From: Parcubacteria group bacterium
Lineage (GTDB): Bacteria; Patescibacteria; Paceibacteria; SW-4-49-11
Length of the DNA stretch: 64,000 nucleotides
Direction: 5' to 3'
Assembly: GCA_943354045.1 (NCBI GenBank)
Contig: CALRBF010000001.1
Coordinates: 1 to 64,000 of the forward strand
Of this stretch, positions 1 through 7,764 are shown in pieces. The stretch's first letter is position 1. Each line of letters begins with the position of its first letter. The notes below the pieces were generated by a model. That model was not told the origin of the DNA and made no database searches. It was given only the letters and a program-made list of their open reading frames with translations. The position numbers and the translations under genes were made by a program.

Positions 1-221
1 CCTACTTCTTGTAATTTTGGTGGATATACTCCTTTTTCTATAATATATTGTTGTATTGCTTTTGCTATTGCATTTTGATCTGATTTCCTCTTTGCTTCCC
101 TCGCTGCTTCTATTTGTTTATTCGGGTTTATTGCAATTAACACAATAGCCGCTAATATCCCTATTGCCGCTATTACTAATAATATCTCGAGTAGGGTGAA
201 ACCTTTGTTAGCTCTTTGCAT
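1..221 (-). CDS. Type IV prepilin, N-terminal part only (cut by window edge)
   Basis: The frame opens at the ATG at 219-221 and runs off the left edge, so only about 73 residues are visible. They begin with a short basic leader and the class III prepilin signal G-FTLLE, then a hydrophobic helix and the stretch INPNKQIE. This is the peptidase cleavage site plus pilin backbone helix of type IV pilus or type II pseudopilins. The leader and helix are almost identical to those of the prepilin at 22304-24007, including a 59-base identical stretch (151-209 against 23931-23989). A -10 hexamer TATACT lies at 248-253. The C-terminal domain, which would decide the role, is outside the window. Confidence 0.9.
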   Translation of the reverse strand, partial: MQRANKGFTLLEILLVIAAIGILAAIVLIAINPNKQIEAAREAKRKSDQNAIAKAIQQYIIEKGVYPPKLQEV

Positions 222-369
222 TTATTTTTATTATCTTTCCTTTCTCTAGTATATCATATCCCTCTCTGTTTTGTATAGGGGGTTATGGATAACTATTTGG
301 TTCAGTAGGGGCTTTATACCTCCATATTTGCGTAGAGTCGGCGACCCCGCAGACATGGTTTTTTTTCGT

Positions 370-410
370 AGGACTTTTGTCCCTCCTATATTTATTTAGA
401 CGGTGGGGTG
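370..410. repeat. Dispersed intergenic repeat, short copy
   Basis: Thirty bases (370-399) followed by ACGGTGGGGTG (400-410) recur at 31944-32004. There the two parts are separated by 20 extra bases bounded by TAG on both sides. The only two copies seen in the window are both intergenic. Confidence 0.75.
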
Positions 411-571
411 GAATACGGGTAACTGAAAGGTCGCCCCTACGAGTACAAAATCACAAATCTAACTATACCCTCCTCCTAATATCTCTTTTGCAAGAGCTAA
501 TAAGAGGGACTTAAAGTCTCCGCTACAAAATACTATATCAATTATATAAATTTCTTATTTTTATTTATTTT

Positions 572-581
572 ATGCTATACT
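572..581 (+). promoter_or_regulatory. Extended -10 promoter of the VanZ-like gene, near-leaderless
   Basis: ATGCTATACT gives a TGN-extended -10 (TATACT at 576-581) with no clear -35. The ATG at 588 starts only seven bases after the hexamer, so the transcript should begin at or next to the start codon. Confidence 0.6.
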
Positions 582-587
582 ATCGTT

Positions 588-992
588 ATGAAATATATTC
601 GTTTTATACCAGCTATTATTATTCTAGGGTTTATTTGGCATTGGTCAAATCAGCCGGGACTTAAATCTGAATATATGCCTATTATTGATTTTTTCTTGCG
701 CAAAGGAGCTCATACATTAGAGTATTTCATTCTTTATTTAGCGTTATTTTGGGCGTTTTTATCACAAAAATTTTCTTCTCTCTCATTATCTGGAATACAT
801 TTGATTCATATAAAAGCATTTATCCTAGCATTTCTTGCAACTCTTCTTGATGAATGGCATCAAACCTGGGTATTGGGTAGAGAAGGTAAACCTCTTGATT
901 TATTATTTGATTCCATAGGATTTTTGATTGCCTATATTCTCATTTGGGTAGTATGGGTTTATATTACAGATAAAAAAGATATTCACAAATAA
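588..992 (+). CDS. VanZ-family membrane protein
   Basis: This 134-residue protein has about four hydrophobic segments and the conserved VanZ-like polar motifs in order: an SNQPG-like motif after the first helix, a K-G-A-H motif near residue 39, the DEWHQ motif near residue 89, and a GREGKPLDLLFDSIG motif before the last helix. VanZ proteins are small integral membrane proteins; one member gives low-level teicoplanin resistance, but the role of most is unknown. The gene stands alone on the plus strand, convergent with dnaK across a shared terminator, and probably gives a leaderless mRNA. The family assignment is good; the function is open. Confidence 0.85.
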   Translation: MKYIRFIPAIIILGFIWHWSNQPGLKSEYMPIIDFFLRKGAHTLEYFILYLALFWAFLSQKFSSLSLSGIHLIHIKAFILAFLATLLDEWHQTWVLGREGKPLDLLFDSIGFLIAYILIWVVWVYITDKKDIHK

Positions 993-1021
993 AAAAGCCC
1001 CCCAATATTGGGGGCTTTTTT
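991..1021. terminator. Bidirectional terminator between the VanZ-like gene and dnaK
   Basis: A-run, GCCCCC, a short loop, GGGGGC and T-run form a GC-rich hairpin usable from both strands, placed between two convergent stop codons. Confidence 0.92.
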
Positions 1022-1038
1022 ATTTTGAGAAAAATAAT

Positions 1039-2973
1039 TTATTTCTTCTCTTCGAATTCAGCATCTTTTGGAGCTTCTGCATTAGATCCAGCTTCTTCTT
1101 GTTTTTCATCAGCTTGTCCATGATCATGGCCTGAATGAGCATCTGCTTCTCCTTGTGATTGAGCTGCTTGTTCTGCCTGATATAACTGAGCTCCTACTTT
1201 TTGAGAAATAGTTGACAATTCATCTAAAGCTTTTTGAATATCTTCTTTAGAATCTTTATCTTTCACTTCTTTTAGAGCGGTAACTTTTTCTGTTAAGGCA
1301 GTATCATCCTGAGCTTTAATGTTATCTTTACTCTCTTTTTGCATTTTTTCAGTAGCATAAATCAAAGTATCGGCTTGATTACGAATTTCTATTAATTCTT
1401 TTGCCTTTTTATCTTCTTCTGCATGAATTTCAGCATCTTTAGTCATTTTCTCAATATCAGCATCAGACAATCCTGATGAGGCTTCAATTCGAATAGATTG
1501 TTCTTTATTGGTTGCTTTATCCTTAGCGGTAACTTTTAATATTCCATTAGCATCAATATCAAAAGTAACTTCAATTTGAGGAATACCTCTTGGTGCTGGA
1601 GGAATACCGTCTAAAATAAATCTTCCCAAAGGCTTATTATCTTTTGCAAATTCTCTCTCTCCTTGAACAATATTAATATCTACAGATGGTTGATTGTCGC
1701 TCGCCGTAGAGAATATTTGTGATTTTGAAACAGGTACGGTAGTATTTCGCTCAATAATTTTAGTTGAAACACCTCCCATAGTTTCAATACCAAGAGAAAG
1801 TGGAGTAACATCTAAAAGAAGCACATCTTTGACATCTCCCTGTAGAATTCCTCCTTGAATTCCAGCTCCAATAGCAACCACTTCATCGGGATTAATACTT
1901 TGATTAGCATCTCTTCCAAAAATTTCTTTTACAAATTCTTGTATTGCAGGCATTCGAGTCTGTCCTCCTACTAGGATTACTTCATCAATATCAGCCTTAG
2001 TAAATCCAGCATCAGCAAGGGCTTTCTCACAAGGAGCCTTGGTTCTCTCAATTAAATCTCTTACTAATTCTTCTAATTTAGATCGAGTAAGAGTAATATT
2101 GAGATGTTTTGGACCATTAACATCATTAGCAATAAATGGAATACTAATTTCAGTTTGTACTGAAGTAGATAATTCAATTTTGGCTTTTTCAGCAGACTCT
2201 TTTAATCTCTGTATAGCAAGACTATCCCCTGACAAATCAATTCCTTGATCTTTTTTGAATTCACTTAAAAGATAATCCATTATTTGTTGATCCAAATCAT
2301 CTCCTCCAAGATGAGTATCTCCATTGGTAGCTCTTACTTCTATAGTATCTTCTGAAACTTCAAGTACAGAAACATCAAATGTTCCTCCTCCAAAGTCATA
2401 TACCACAATTTGCTGATCTTTTTTCTTATCAAATCCATAAGCAAGAGCTGCTGCTGTAGGTTCATTGATAATTCTTTTTACATCAAGCCCTGCAATTTTT
2501 CCAGCATCCTTGGTAGCTTTTCTCTGAGCATCATCAAAATATGCAGGAACTGTGATTACCGCTTCTGTAACAGGAGCTCCTAGTTTTGCTTCAGCATCAG
2601 CCTTTAACTTCTGTAATACAATAGCTGCAATTTCGGCAGGTTGTTTCCAGTCTTCTCCAAGTTTAATTTCAACTCCTCCATTAGAAGCTTCTCTAATTTC
2701 ATAAGGTAACAAAGCTTTATCTCTTTGAACTTCTTCATCAGAAAATTTACGTCCAATAAGTCTCTTGGCTGAGAAAATAGTGTTTTTAGGGTTAACAACA
2801 CCTTGTCTTTTAGCTACAATTCCCACTAGTCGCTCTCCACTTTTAGAAACAGCAACTATAGAAGGAGTAGTACGACTTCCTTCAGCATTTTCTAAGATTT
2901 TATGTGATCCTCCCTCAATAACTGCTATTGCAGAATTGGTGGTTCCAAGATCAATACCAATAATTTTACTCAT
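1039..2973 (-). CDS. dnaK: Chaperone DnaK (Hsp70)
   Basis: This full-length 644-residue Hsp70 binds and releases unfolded proteins in the cytoplasm, driven by ATP. The phosphate-1 loop GIDLGTTNS is at residues 6-14, the phosphate-2 loop DFGGGTFDVS near 190, and the VGGQTRMP motif closes the nucleotide domain. The peptide-binding domain and a charged lid follow, with a Glu-rich tail lacking the EEVD end, as is normal in bacteria. No grpE, dnaJ or hrcA is visible nearby, so the gene appears to be transcribed alone. A CIRCE-type operator overlaps its promoter, indicating HrcA-type heat-shock control. There is no Shine-Dalgarno sequence; the start context is tatATG. Confidence 0.98.
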   Translation of the reverse strand: MSKIIGIDLGTTNSAIAVIEGGSHKILENAEGSRTTPSIVAVSKSGERLVGIVAKRQGVVNPKNTIFSAKRLIGRKFSDEEVQRDKALLPYEIREASNGGVEIKLGEDWKQPAEIAAIVLQKLKADAEAKLGAPVTEAVITVPAYFDDAQRKATKDAGKIAGLDVKRIINEPTAAALAYGFDKKKDQQIVVYDFGGGTFDVSVLEVSEDTIEVRATNGDTHLGGDDLDQQIMDYLLSEFKKDQGIDLSGDSLAIQRLKESAEKAKIELSTSVQTEISIPFIANDVNGPKHLNITLTRSKLEELVRDLIERTKAPCEKALADAGFTKADIDEVILVGGQTRMPAIQEFVKEIFGRDANQSINPDEVVAIGAGIQGGILQGDVKDVLLLDVTPLSLGIETMGGVSTKIIERNTTVPVSKSQIFSTASDNQPSVDINIVQGEREFAKDNKPLGRFILDGIPPAPRGIPQIEVTFDIDANGILKVTAKDKATNKEQSIRIEASSGLSDADIEKMTKDAEIHAEEDKKAKELIEIRNQADTLIYATEKMQKESKDNIKAQDDTALTEKVTALKEVKDKDSKEDIQKALDELSTISQKVGAQLYQAEQAAQSQGEADAHSGHDHGQADEKQEEAGSNAEAPKDAEFEEKK

Positions 2974-3001
2974 ATATTCATATATTAATTTTTACTTTTT
3001 T

Positions 3002-3031
3002 ATTATACACCTATTAGCAGTCTATTGTCAA
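3002..3031 (-). promoter_or_regulatory. dnaK promoter
   Basis: On the minus strand TTGACA (3026-3031) and TATAAT (3002-3007) are separated by 18 bases. The -35 lies inside the CIRCE spacer. Confidence 0.8.
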
Positions 3032-3040
3032 GAGTGCTAA
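3014..3040 (-). promoter_or_regulatory. CIRCE-type HrcA operator of dnaK
   Basis: TTAGCACTC-N9-GACTGCTAA matches the classical CIRCE consensus (TTAGCACTC-N9-GAGTGCTAA) with one mismatch and the exact 9-base spacer. It covers the -35, so a bound repressor would block RNA polymerase. It also overlaps the last codon of the upstream tatD-like gene. Confidence 0.88.
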
Positions 3041-3810
3041 ATATCTATCGAAAAAGCTTTTTTTGCATTATAATCTAATATTTCTGTTAATTTTTGTATA
3101 TCAATTTGTCTTAGTTCAGCTATTTTATTAATAGTATATAGTAAAAATAATGGGGTATTCTGTTGTCCTCTATGAGGTACAGGAGCAAGATAAGGAGCAT
3201 CTGTTTCTACTAGCAATTGATTCTCTGGGACTATTTTTACAGTCTCCTGTATAGATACAGCATTATTGAAGGTAATAATGCCTGAAAAAGAAAAATAGAT
3301 TCTATGAGATAATGTGTTAAACTTATACACCCAATCACTTGTTCCCGTAAAACAATGTAATATAACTGTTAAATCCTTATATTCTGATAATACCTGAAAG
3401 GTTTCTTCAAATGAGTCTCTCGTATGAATAATGAGAGGTTTACTAAATGCTAATGCAAGCTCAATATGCACTCGAAATAATGCTTCTTGCTGAACTCTTA
3501 CTTCTTCAGGTTTATGATAATAAAAATCAAAACCTGTCTCCCCTACTGCAATAATAGGATTTGTTTGCAAGAGCATATTCAAATCTTTTCGAATAGTATT
3601 AATATCTATTTTCTCATATTCATGGGGATGAACTCCAATTGTGGCAGACAAAAAAGAATATTGAGAGGCTAACTCCACAGCTTTTTTACTATCCTCAATA
3701 CTAGTACCCACTAATATGGCTTGTATTGAATTTTTTTGTAATGCCTGCAATAACTCGTCTCTATTTGCATCAAATTCTTGCGAATGAATATGACAATGGG
3801 TATCAAACAT
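3037..3810 (-). CDS. tatD: TatD-family metal-dependent hydrolase
   Basis: This 257-residue TIM-barrel metallohydrolase carries the family landmarks: FDTHCHIHS at the N-terminus (metal-binding H-x-H), GETGFDFYY near residue 90, IHTRDS, LHCFTG, and ETDAPYLAP near residue 205. TatD proteins are DNA exonucleases linked to DNA repair. Its ATG overlaps the stop of the upstream penicillin-binding protein (TAATG), which implies translational coupling. The stop lies inside the dnaK operator. Length and motifs are normal. Confidence 0.93.
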   Translation of the reverse strand: MFDTHCHIHSQEFDANRDELLQALQKNSIQAILVGTSIEDSKKAVELASQYSFLSATIGVHPHEYEKIDINTIRKDLNMLLQTNPIIAVGETGFDFYYHKPEEVRVQQEALFRVHIELALAFSKPLIIHTRDSFEETFQVLSEYKDLTVILHCFTGTSDWVYKFNTLSHRIYFSFSGIITFNNAVSIQETVKIVPENQLLVETDAPYLAPVPHRGQQNTPLFLLYTINKIAELRQIDIQKLTEILDYNAKKAFSIDI

Positions 3811-6590
3811 TATTTAGGAATTTTATTTGTAGTGGTAACATTCCCCGAAGTGTCTGTTGTTTTAATCCAAAAGTTAAATGGTCCTGCCCCAAGAGGTGGT
3901 TTATAGGTATATGAATAAGTTTTAGGTGCTATAGTTGGTTTTTTAATAAGATTTAATTGACCCATTGTATCATCCCAAAATTCAACCTGAGCTACTCCCT
4001 GTATATCGGTAATATTAGCAGATAATACAAATCCTGACACCTTATCTCCTGTAACACTAAAACTTTCAACAACTGGGCTAATAGAGTCTAATTTAATAGT
4101 AATTTTAACACTTGCCTCTGATTTATTGAGGTAAATGTCAAAAGCTCTGACTGTAAGAGTTTTCTCACCCCCAGATGGAGCAATAACCGTTTGATTAATA
4201 GTACCTGACTGTGATGATAAGACAGCGACATCATCTAGATAAACATCTACTTGTTTTACCCCTTGAGCTGCAGTAACCCGAATATCTAATGGAACACTAT
4301 TACCCGTAATAACAGTACCATTACTTGGACTATTGATAGTAATTTGTGGTTTATTGCCATCAGTATACACACTATCTTTATCATCTGGAATATTAGTAAT
4401 ATATCCTTTTGACCTTGCCCAAGCAAGTACTGGGCCTTCCCAATTATTAAATTGAGGATCTTCTTGTGGTTTTTTTGGCCAAGCCCCAAGAATATCATCT
4501 AATTTTACATAATATAATTCACTGTGTACTGTTTTAACTTCTTGCTCTTGTATAAGTTCTGGTGGGGTACTATCCGTTGCAATTTTTCCTGTTGCAGTAT
4601 TAATTTTAAATTTTTGATTATATTCAAATCCACCTGTATTTACCATAGGTTTATTTCCCTTTTTAATTTCTGGCTTCGTAAATTTACCTGGAGTTCTTCC
4701 AGCAGCAATAGCTTCTCTCATAAATCTATTCCATATTGGAGCTGCAACTACCGAACCATCAGCCCCATTTTTCATTGGCTTATTATCATTACGCCCTACC
4801 CATACTCCAGCAACTAAATTCGTCGTATACCCCACCGTCAAAGCATCTCTATACTCCTGACTAGTACCAGTTTTTGCAGCAATATCTATACCTGGAATAC
4901 TAAGATTATTGGTGAATCCAAATACAGGAGACCTTGCATTATTATCTGAAAGAATATCGGTAACTTGTCTTGCAACATTGGTATCTAATCCCTGCTTTTC
5001 TTTTTTCTCCCATGAATATAGTATATCCCCCTTATTATTAGTCACCTTCATTAATGGATTAATTGCATTAAACTTACCATCATTAGCAAAAGCAGAATAT
5101 GATCCGAAATGTTCTATTAATTTAAGTTCCGCTCCACCAAGAGCCATCGCGAGTCCAGCTTTTCGTGATTCTGAATAATCTGTAATACCAAGCTCCCCTC
5201 CTAATTTAAGAGTATCTTTAATTCCTCCCAAATAAAGGGCTTTTACTGCAGGAACATTCAAGGAAGTTGCCAATGCTCTTCGCATAGTAACTGGCCCATT
5301 AAATTGCAAATTAAAGTTTTTAGGCTCATATGCTGGAATACCTGGATTGGTTTCAAAATTAGTTGGTAAATCAAATACATATGAATCTGGATTATATCCC
5401 TTTGTAAAGGCTTCTGAATATACCAAAGGTTTAATTGAGGATCCTGGTGATTGTGGAGTGGTTAGTACATTCACATTACCATCTGCTTTAGTATCAAAAT
5501 AATCTTTTGAACCTACCATTGCTAAAATATCTCCATTAGATGGATCTATGGCACCAAGGGCAGCATTTTGAGTATCATATTTACCACGAGTCTTTTCTAT
5601 TTCTTCCTTTACTGTCTTCTCAGCAATTTGCTGCAAATTCCAATCAAGAGTAGTTTGAACTTTTAACCCTCCCTGATCTAATACATCTTCCCCGAATTGC
5701 TCTGCTAATTTTTCACGTACATAAAATACAAAATGAGGGGCTTTAATATTTTGCGCGAATGACCGTATTTCTAATTTTTGATCTTTTTGCTGATTATAAG
5801 TATCTGCAGAAATATAGTTCTGCTCTTTCATTTTTAATAATACTAATTGTTGGCGAGATTCTAATTTATCAAAATTAGATCCATAAGGTGAATAATAAGT
5901 TGGTCTTTGAATAATAGCTGCGAGCATTGCTGCCTGATAGGGTTCTAATTCACTTGGTTTTTTACCAAAGAAAGTTTGCGAGGCTGCTTCAACCCCATAA
6001 ATATTTCCTCCAAAGGGAATTTCATTTAAATAAAATGCAATAATTTCATCTTTTGAATATTTTTGCTCAATTTGAATAGCCAAAATAGCCTCTCGTATTT
6101 TTCGTATAAGAGATTTATCATTTGTTAATAAAGCATTTTTTACAAATTGTTGAGTAATAGTAGATCCTCCACCACCAACACCTTTTCCTGTAATATTTTG
6201 AAAGGCTGCTCTTGTTATAGCTGTTGGTCTTACTCCATAGTGTTTATAAAATTCTTGATCTTCAATTGATATAAAAGCTTGTTTTAATATATCTGGAATT
6301 TGATCTGCGGGAATAATAGTACGATTCTCATTGCCTGAAACCTCATATAATAATTGCTCTCCCGTCCTATCGTAAATTTGTGTAGATTGCACAACTTTAC
6401 GATTATCAAGATTAACAACACTTGGTAAATCCTTAGCTACATATACATAAATAACAATAAAAATTACTATAGCAAATATGAATAACCCTAATAAAGTTCT
6501 ATATGTTATTTTTACCCATTTTTTACTCCAAAAAGAAGGCTTTTTATGAATAGCTTTTTGAAGTTCATGGGATTTATGTTTCTTTTTCAT
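3810..6590 (-). CDS. Class A penicillin-binding protein (bifunctional PBP1a type) with C-terminal Ig-like domains
   Basis: This 926-residue enzyme polymerises and cross-links peptidoglycan outside the membrane. It has a basic N-terminal tail, one transmembrane helix near residues 32-52, then a GT51 transglycosylase domain (EDQEFYKHYG near residue 110, GGSTITQQ, and a Y-L-N-E-I-PFG motif). The transpeptidase domain carries SSIK (SxxK), SLN and KTGTS. From about residue 745 two or more Ig-like beta domains follow (PQITINSPSNGT and similar), an extension often seen in Gram-positive and CPR enzymes. It is the upstream partner of tatD in a TAATG overlap. Confidence 0.96.
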   Translation of the reverse strand: MKKKHKSHELQKAIHKKPSFWSKKWVKITYRTLLGLFIFAIVIFIVIYVYVAKDLPSVVNLDNRKVVQSTQIYDRTGEQLLYEVSGNENRTIIPADQIPDILKQAFISIEDQEFYKHYGVRPTAITRAAFQNITGKGVGGGGSTITQQFVKNALLTNDKSLIRKIREAILAIQIEQKYSKDEIIAFYLNEIPFGGNIYGVEAASQTFFGKKPSELEPYQAAMLAAIIQRPTYYSPYGSNFDKLESRQQLVLLKMKEQNYISADTYNQQKDQKLEIRSFAQNIKAPHFVFYVREKLAEQFGEDVLDQGGLKVQTTLDWNLQQIAEKTVKEEIEKTRGKYDTQNAALGAIDPSNGDILAMVGSKDYFDTKADGNVNVLTTPQSPGSSIKPLVYSEAFTKGYNPDSYVFDLPTNFETNPGIPAYEPKNFNLQFNGPVTMRRALATSLNVPAVKALYLGGIKDTLKLGGELGITDYSESRKAGLAMALGGAELKLIEHFGSYSAFANDGKFNAINPLMKVTNNKGDILYSWEKKEKQGLDTNVARQVTDILSDNNARSPVFGFTNNLSIPGIDIAAKTGTSQEYRDALTVGYTTNLVAGVWVGRNDNKPMKNGADGSVVAAPIWNRFMREAIAAGRTPGKFTKPEIKKGNKPMVNTGGFEYNQKFKINTATGKIATDSTPPELIQEQEVKTVHSELYYVKLDDILGAWPKKPQEDPQFNNWEGPVLAWARSKGYITNIPDDKDSVYTDGNKPQITINSPSNGTVITGNSVPLDIRVTAAQGVKQVDVYLDDVAVLSSQSGTINQTVIAPSGGEKTLTVRAFDIYLNKSEASVKITIKLDSISPVVESFSVTGDKVSGFVLSANITDIQGVAQVEFWDDTMGQLNLIKKPTIAPKTYSYTYKPPLGAGPFNFWIKTTDTSGNVTTTNKIPK

Positions 6591-6617
6591 AGCTATATAT
6601 TAAAAATATATATTTTT

Positions 6618-6959
6618 TTATGAAACTGCCTCCTCTGCTTCTGGCAATATGTCTAATCTTCTCTCATCTATTTCTTCTCCCGTATGAATATCTCTTCCAT
6701 ATGTTCCTGCTTCAATTCTAGCTAAAGCTCTATCAATTTTTCCTAATGTCTCTTCTAGAGTTCCCTCTACAAGCAGATCTCGCTCATAATTAACTTGTTC
6801 TTGAGCATTATCTTCTTCATCCTCGCTGATATTCTGATATTTAACTTCATACCCAGACCCTATACTGTCTTTAGTTGCTACAGAATCAAGCTCTGAGATA
6901 ATTCTTTGTCTTTTTTCAAGAAGTCTATTACGATAGATTTCTAATTTTACTGAATCCAT
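6618..6959 (-). CDS. DksA/TraR-like protein lacking the zinc cysteines
   Basis: The 113 residues follow the DksA/TraR plan: a coiled-coil helical hairpin (residues about 5-85, with an acidic patch SEDEEDNAQEQ near the tip) and then the GTYG...ERL..LPEAE segment that normally holds the C4 zinc finger. Here no cysteine is present: the usual CxxC of GTYGICxxCG is replaced by RDIHTGEEI. Family members bind the RNA polymerase secondary channel and tune transcription. Whether this version still does so is unknown. It lies 27 bases upstream of the class A PBP gene on the same strand. Confidence 0.82.
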   Translation of the reverse strand: MDSVKLEIYRNRLLEKRQRIISELDSVATKDSIGSGYEVKYQNISEDEEDNAQEQVNYERDLLVEGTLEETLGKIDRALARIEAGTYGRDIHTGEEIDERRLDILPEAEEAVS

Positions 6960-6996
6960 ATATGTATACTAATTTTATACTTACTATTATAGTATA

Positions 6997-7761
6997 TTAT
7001 ACTAGAGAAGTAAATACAAGTAATCCCAATAATATACTAATTAATACTATTCTAGCTAATATTTTTTTAGTATTTAATGTTCTCAAATAAATATCCCGAA
7101 ATATGGATAGAGAGAATATCAAAAAAGTAGTTAATATAATTGATTGAGTAAGATGTGTTAATGGCAAAACTCTAAGCCCAATGAATAGCTCAACAATTAT
7201 TATAGAGAGTATTAATGACATAATACGATAAAACACACGATCAACCCCATACATCCATAAAATATATAATGAAATATTGAGTGTAGAAATAAAAGCAAGA
7301 ATACCAAGTATGATTGGTGATATTGTTCCAATAAATATAGACCCAAACAAAAAGGCATAAGTGGAAAAGGATACAAATATACTTCCAGATATAATAATTT
7401 GGCGCATAAATTCTGAATTGCGATATTCTTTATGAGAAATAATATCTTGTACAAAGAATAATCCCAATCCTAAAGCAATTACAATAACAGCAATGGGTAC
7501 GGTATTCCCTTTTATAACTTGCATAAATAGAATCGATGCGAGAATAAAATGCAAAGGAATTTGATAAGACCTTATTCTGTACCGATATAAAAAGACTAAG
7601 TATGCGATTAATCCACATAATCCTAATATTCCAAATGAACTCAATAGAGGCTGTATCTTTTGAATTGTATAAAGATAAGCGGGAAAAAATCCAATGAGCA
7701 ATATAATATTCCAAAAATTTTTCTGGAATATTATTTGTTGTAACCATTTCACATACTGCAT
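6997..7761 (-). CDS. Multi-spanning membrane protein of unknown function
   Basis: A 254-residue protein with about eight hydrophobic segments and short loops. I recognise no catalytic motif or family. It starts 3 bases after the stop of the VirD4/HerA-type ATPase gene and is probably co-transcribed with it, so it may be a membrane partner or anchor; this is inference from position only. Confidence 0.7.
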   Translation of the reverse strand: MQYVKWLQQIIFQKNFWNIILLIGFFPAYLYTIQKIQPLLSSFGILGLCGLIAYLVFLYRYRIRSYQIPLHFILASILFMQVIKGNTVPIAVIVIALGLGLFFVQDIISHKEYRNSEFMRQIIISGSIFVSFSTYAFLFGSIFIGTISPIILGILAFISTLNISLYILWMYGVDRVFYRIMSLILSIIIVELFIGLRVLPLTHLTQSIILTTFLIFSLSIFRDIYLRTLNTKKILARIVLISILLGLLVFTSLV

Positions 7762-7764
7762 ATA

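Larger units (their letters stand above)
222..587. other. Gene-poor intergenic region
   Basis: No convincing coding frame is seen. It holds the -10 element of the prepilin to its left, a copy of an intergenic repeat (370-410), a local GC-richer patch at 320-440 unlike the surrounding AT-rich DNA, and the promoter of the VanZ-like gene at its right end. Confidence 0.6.
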
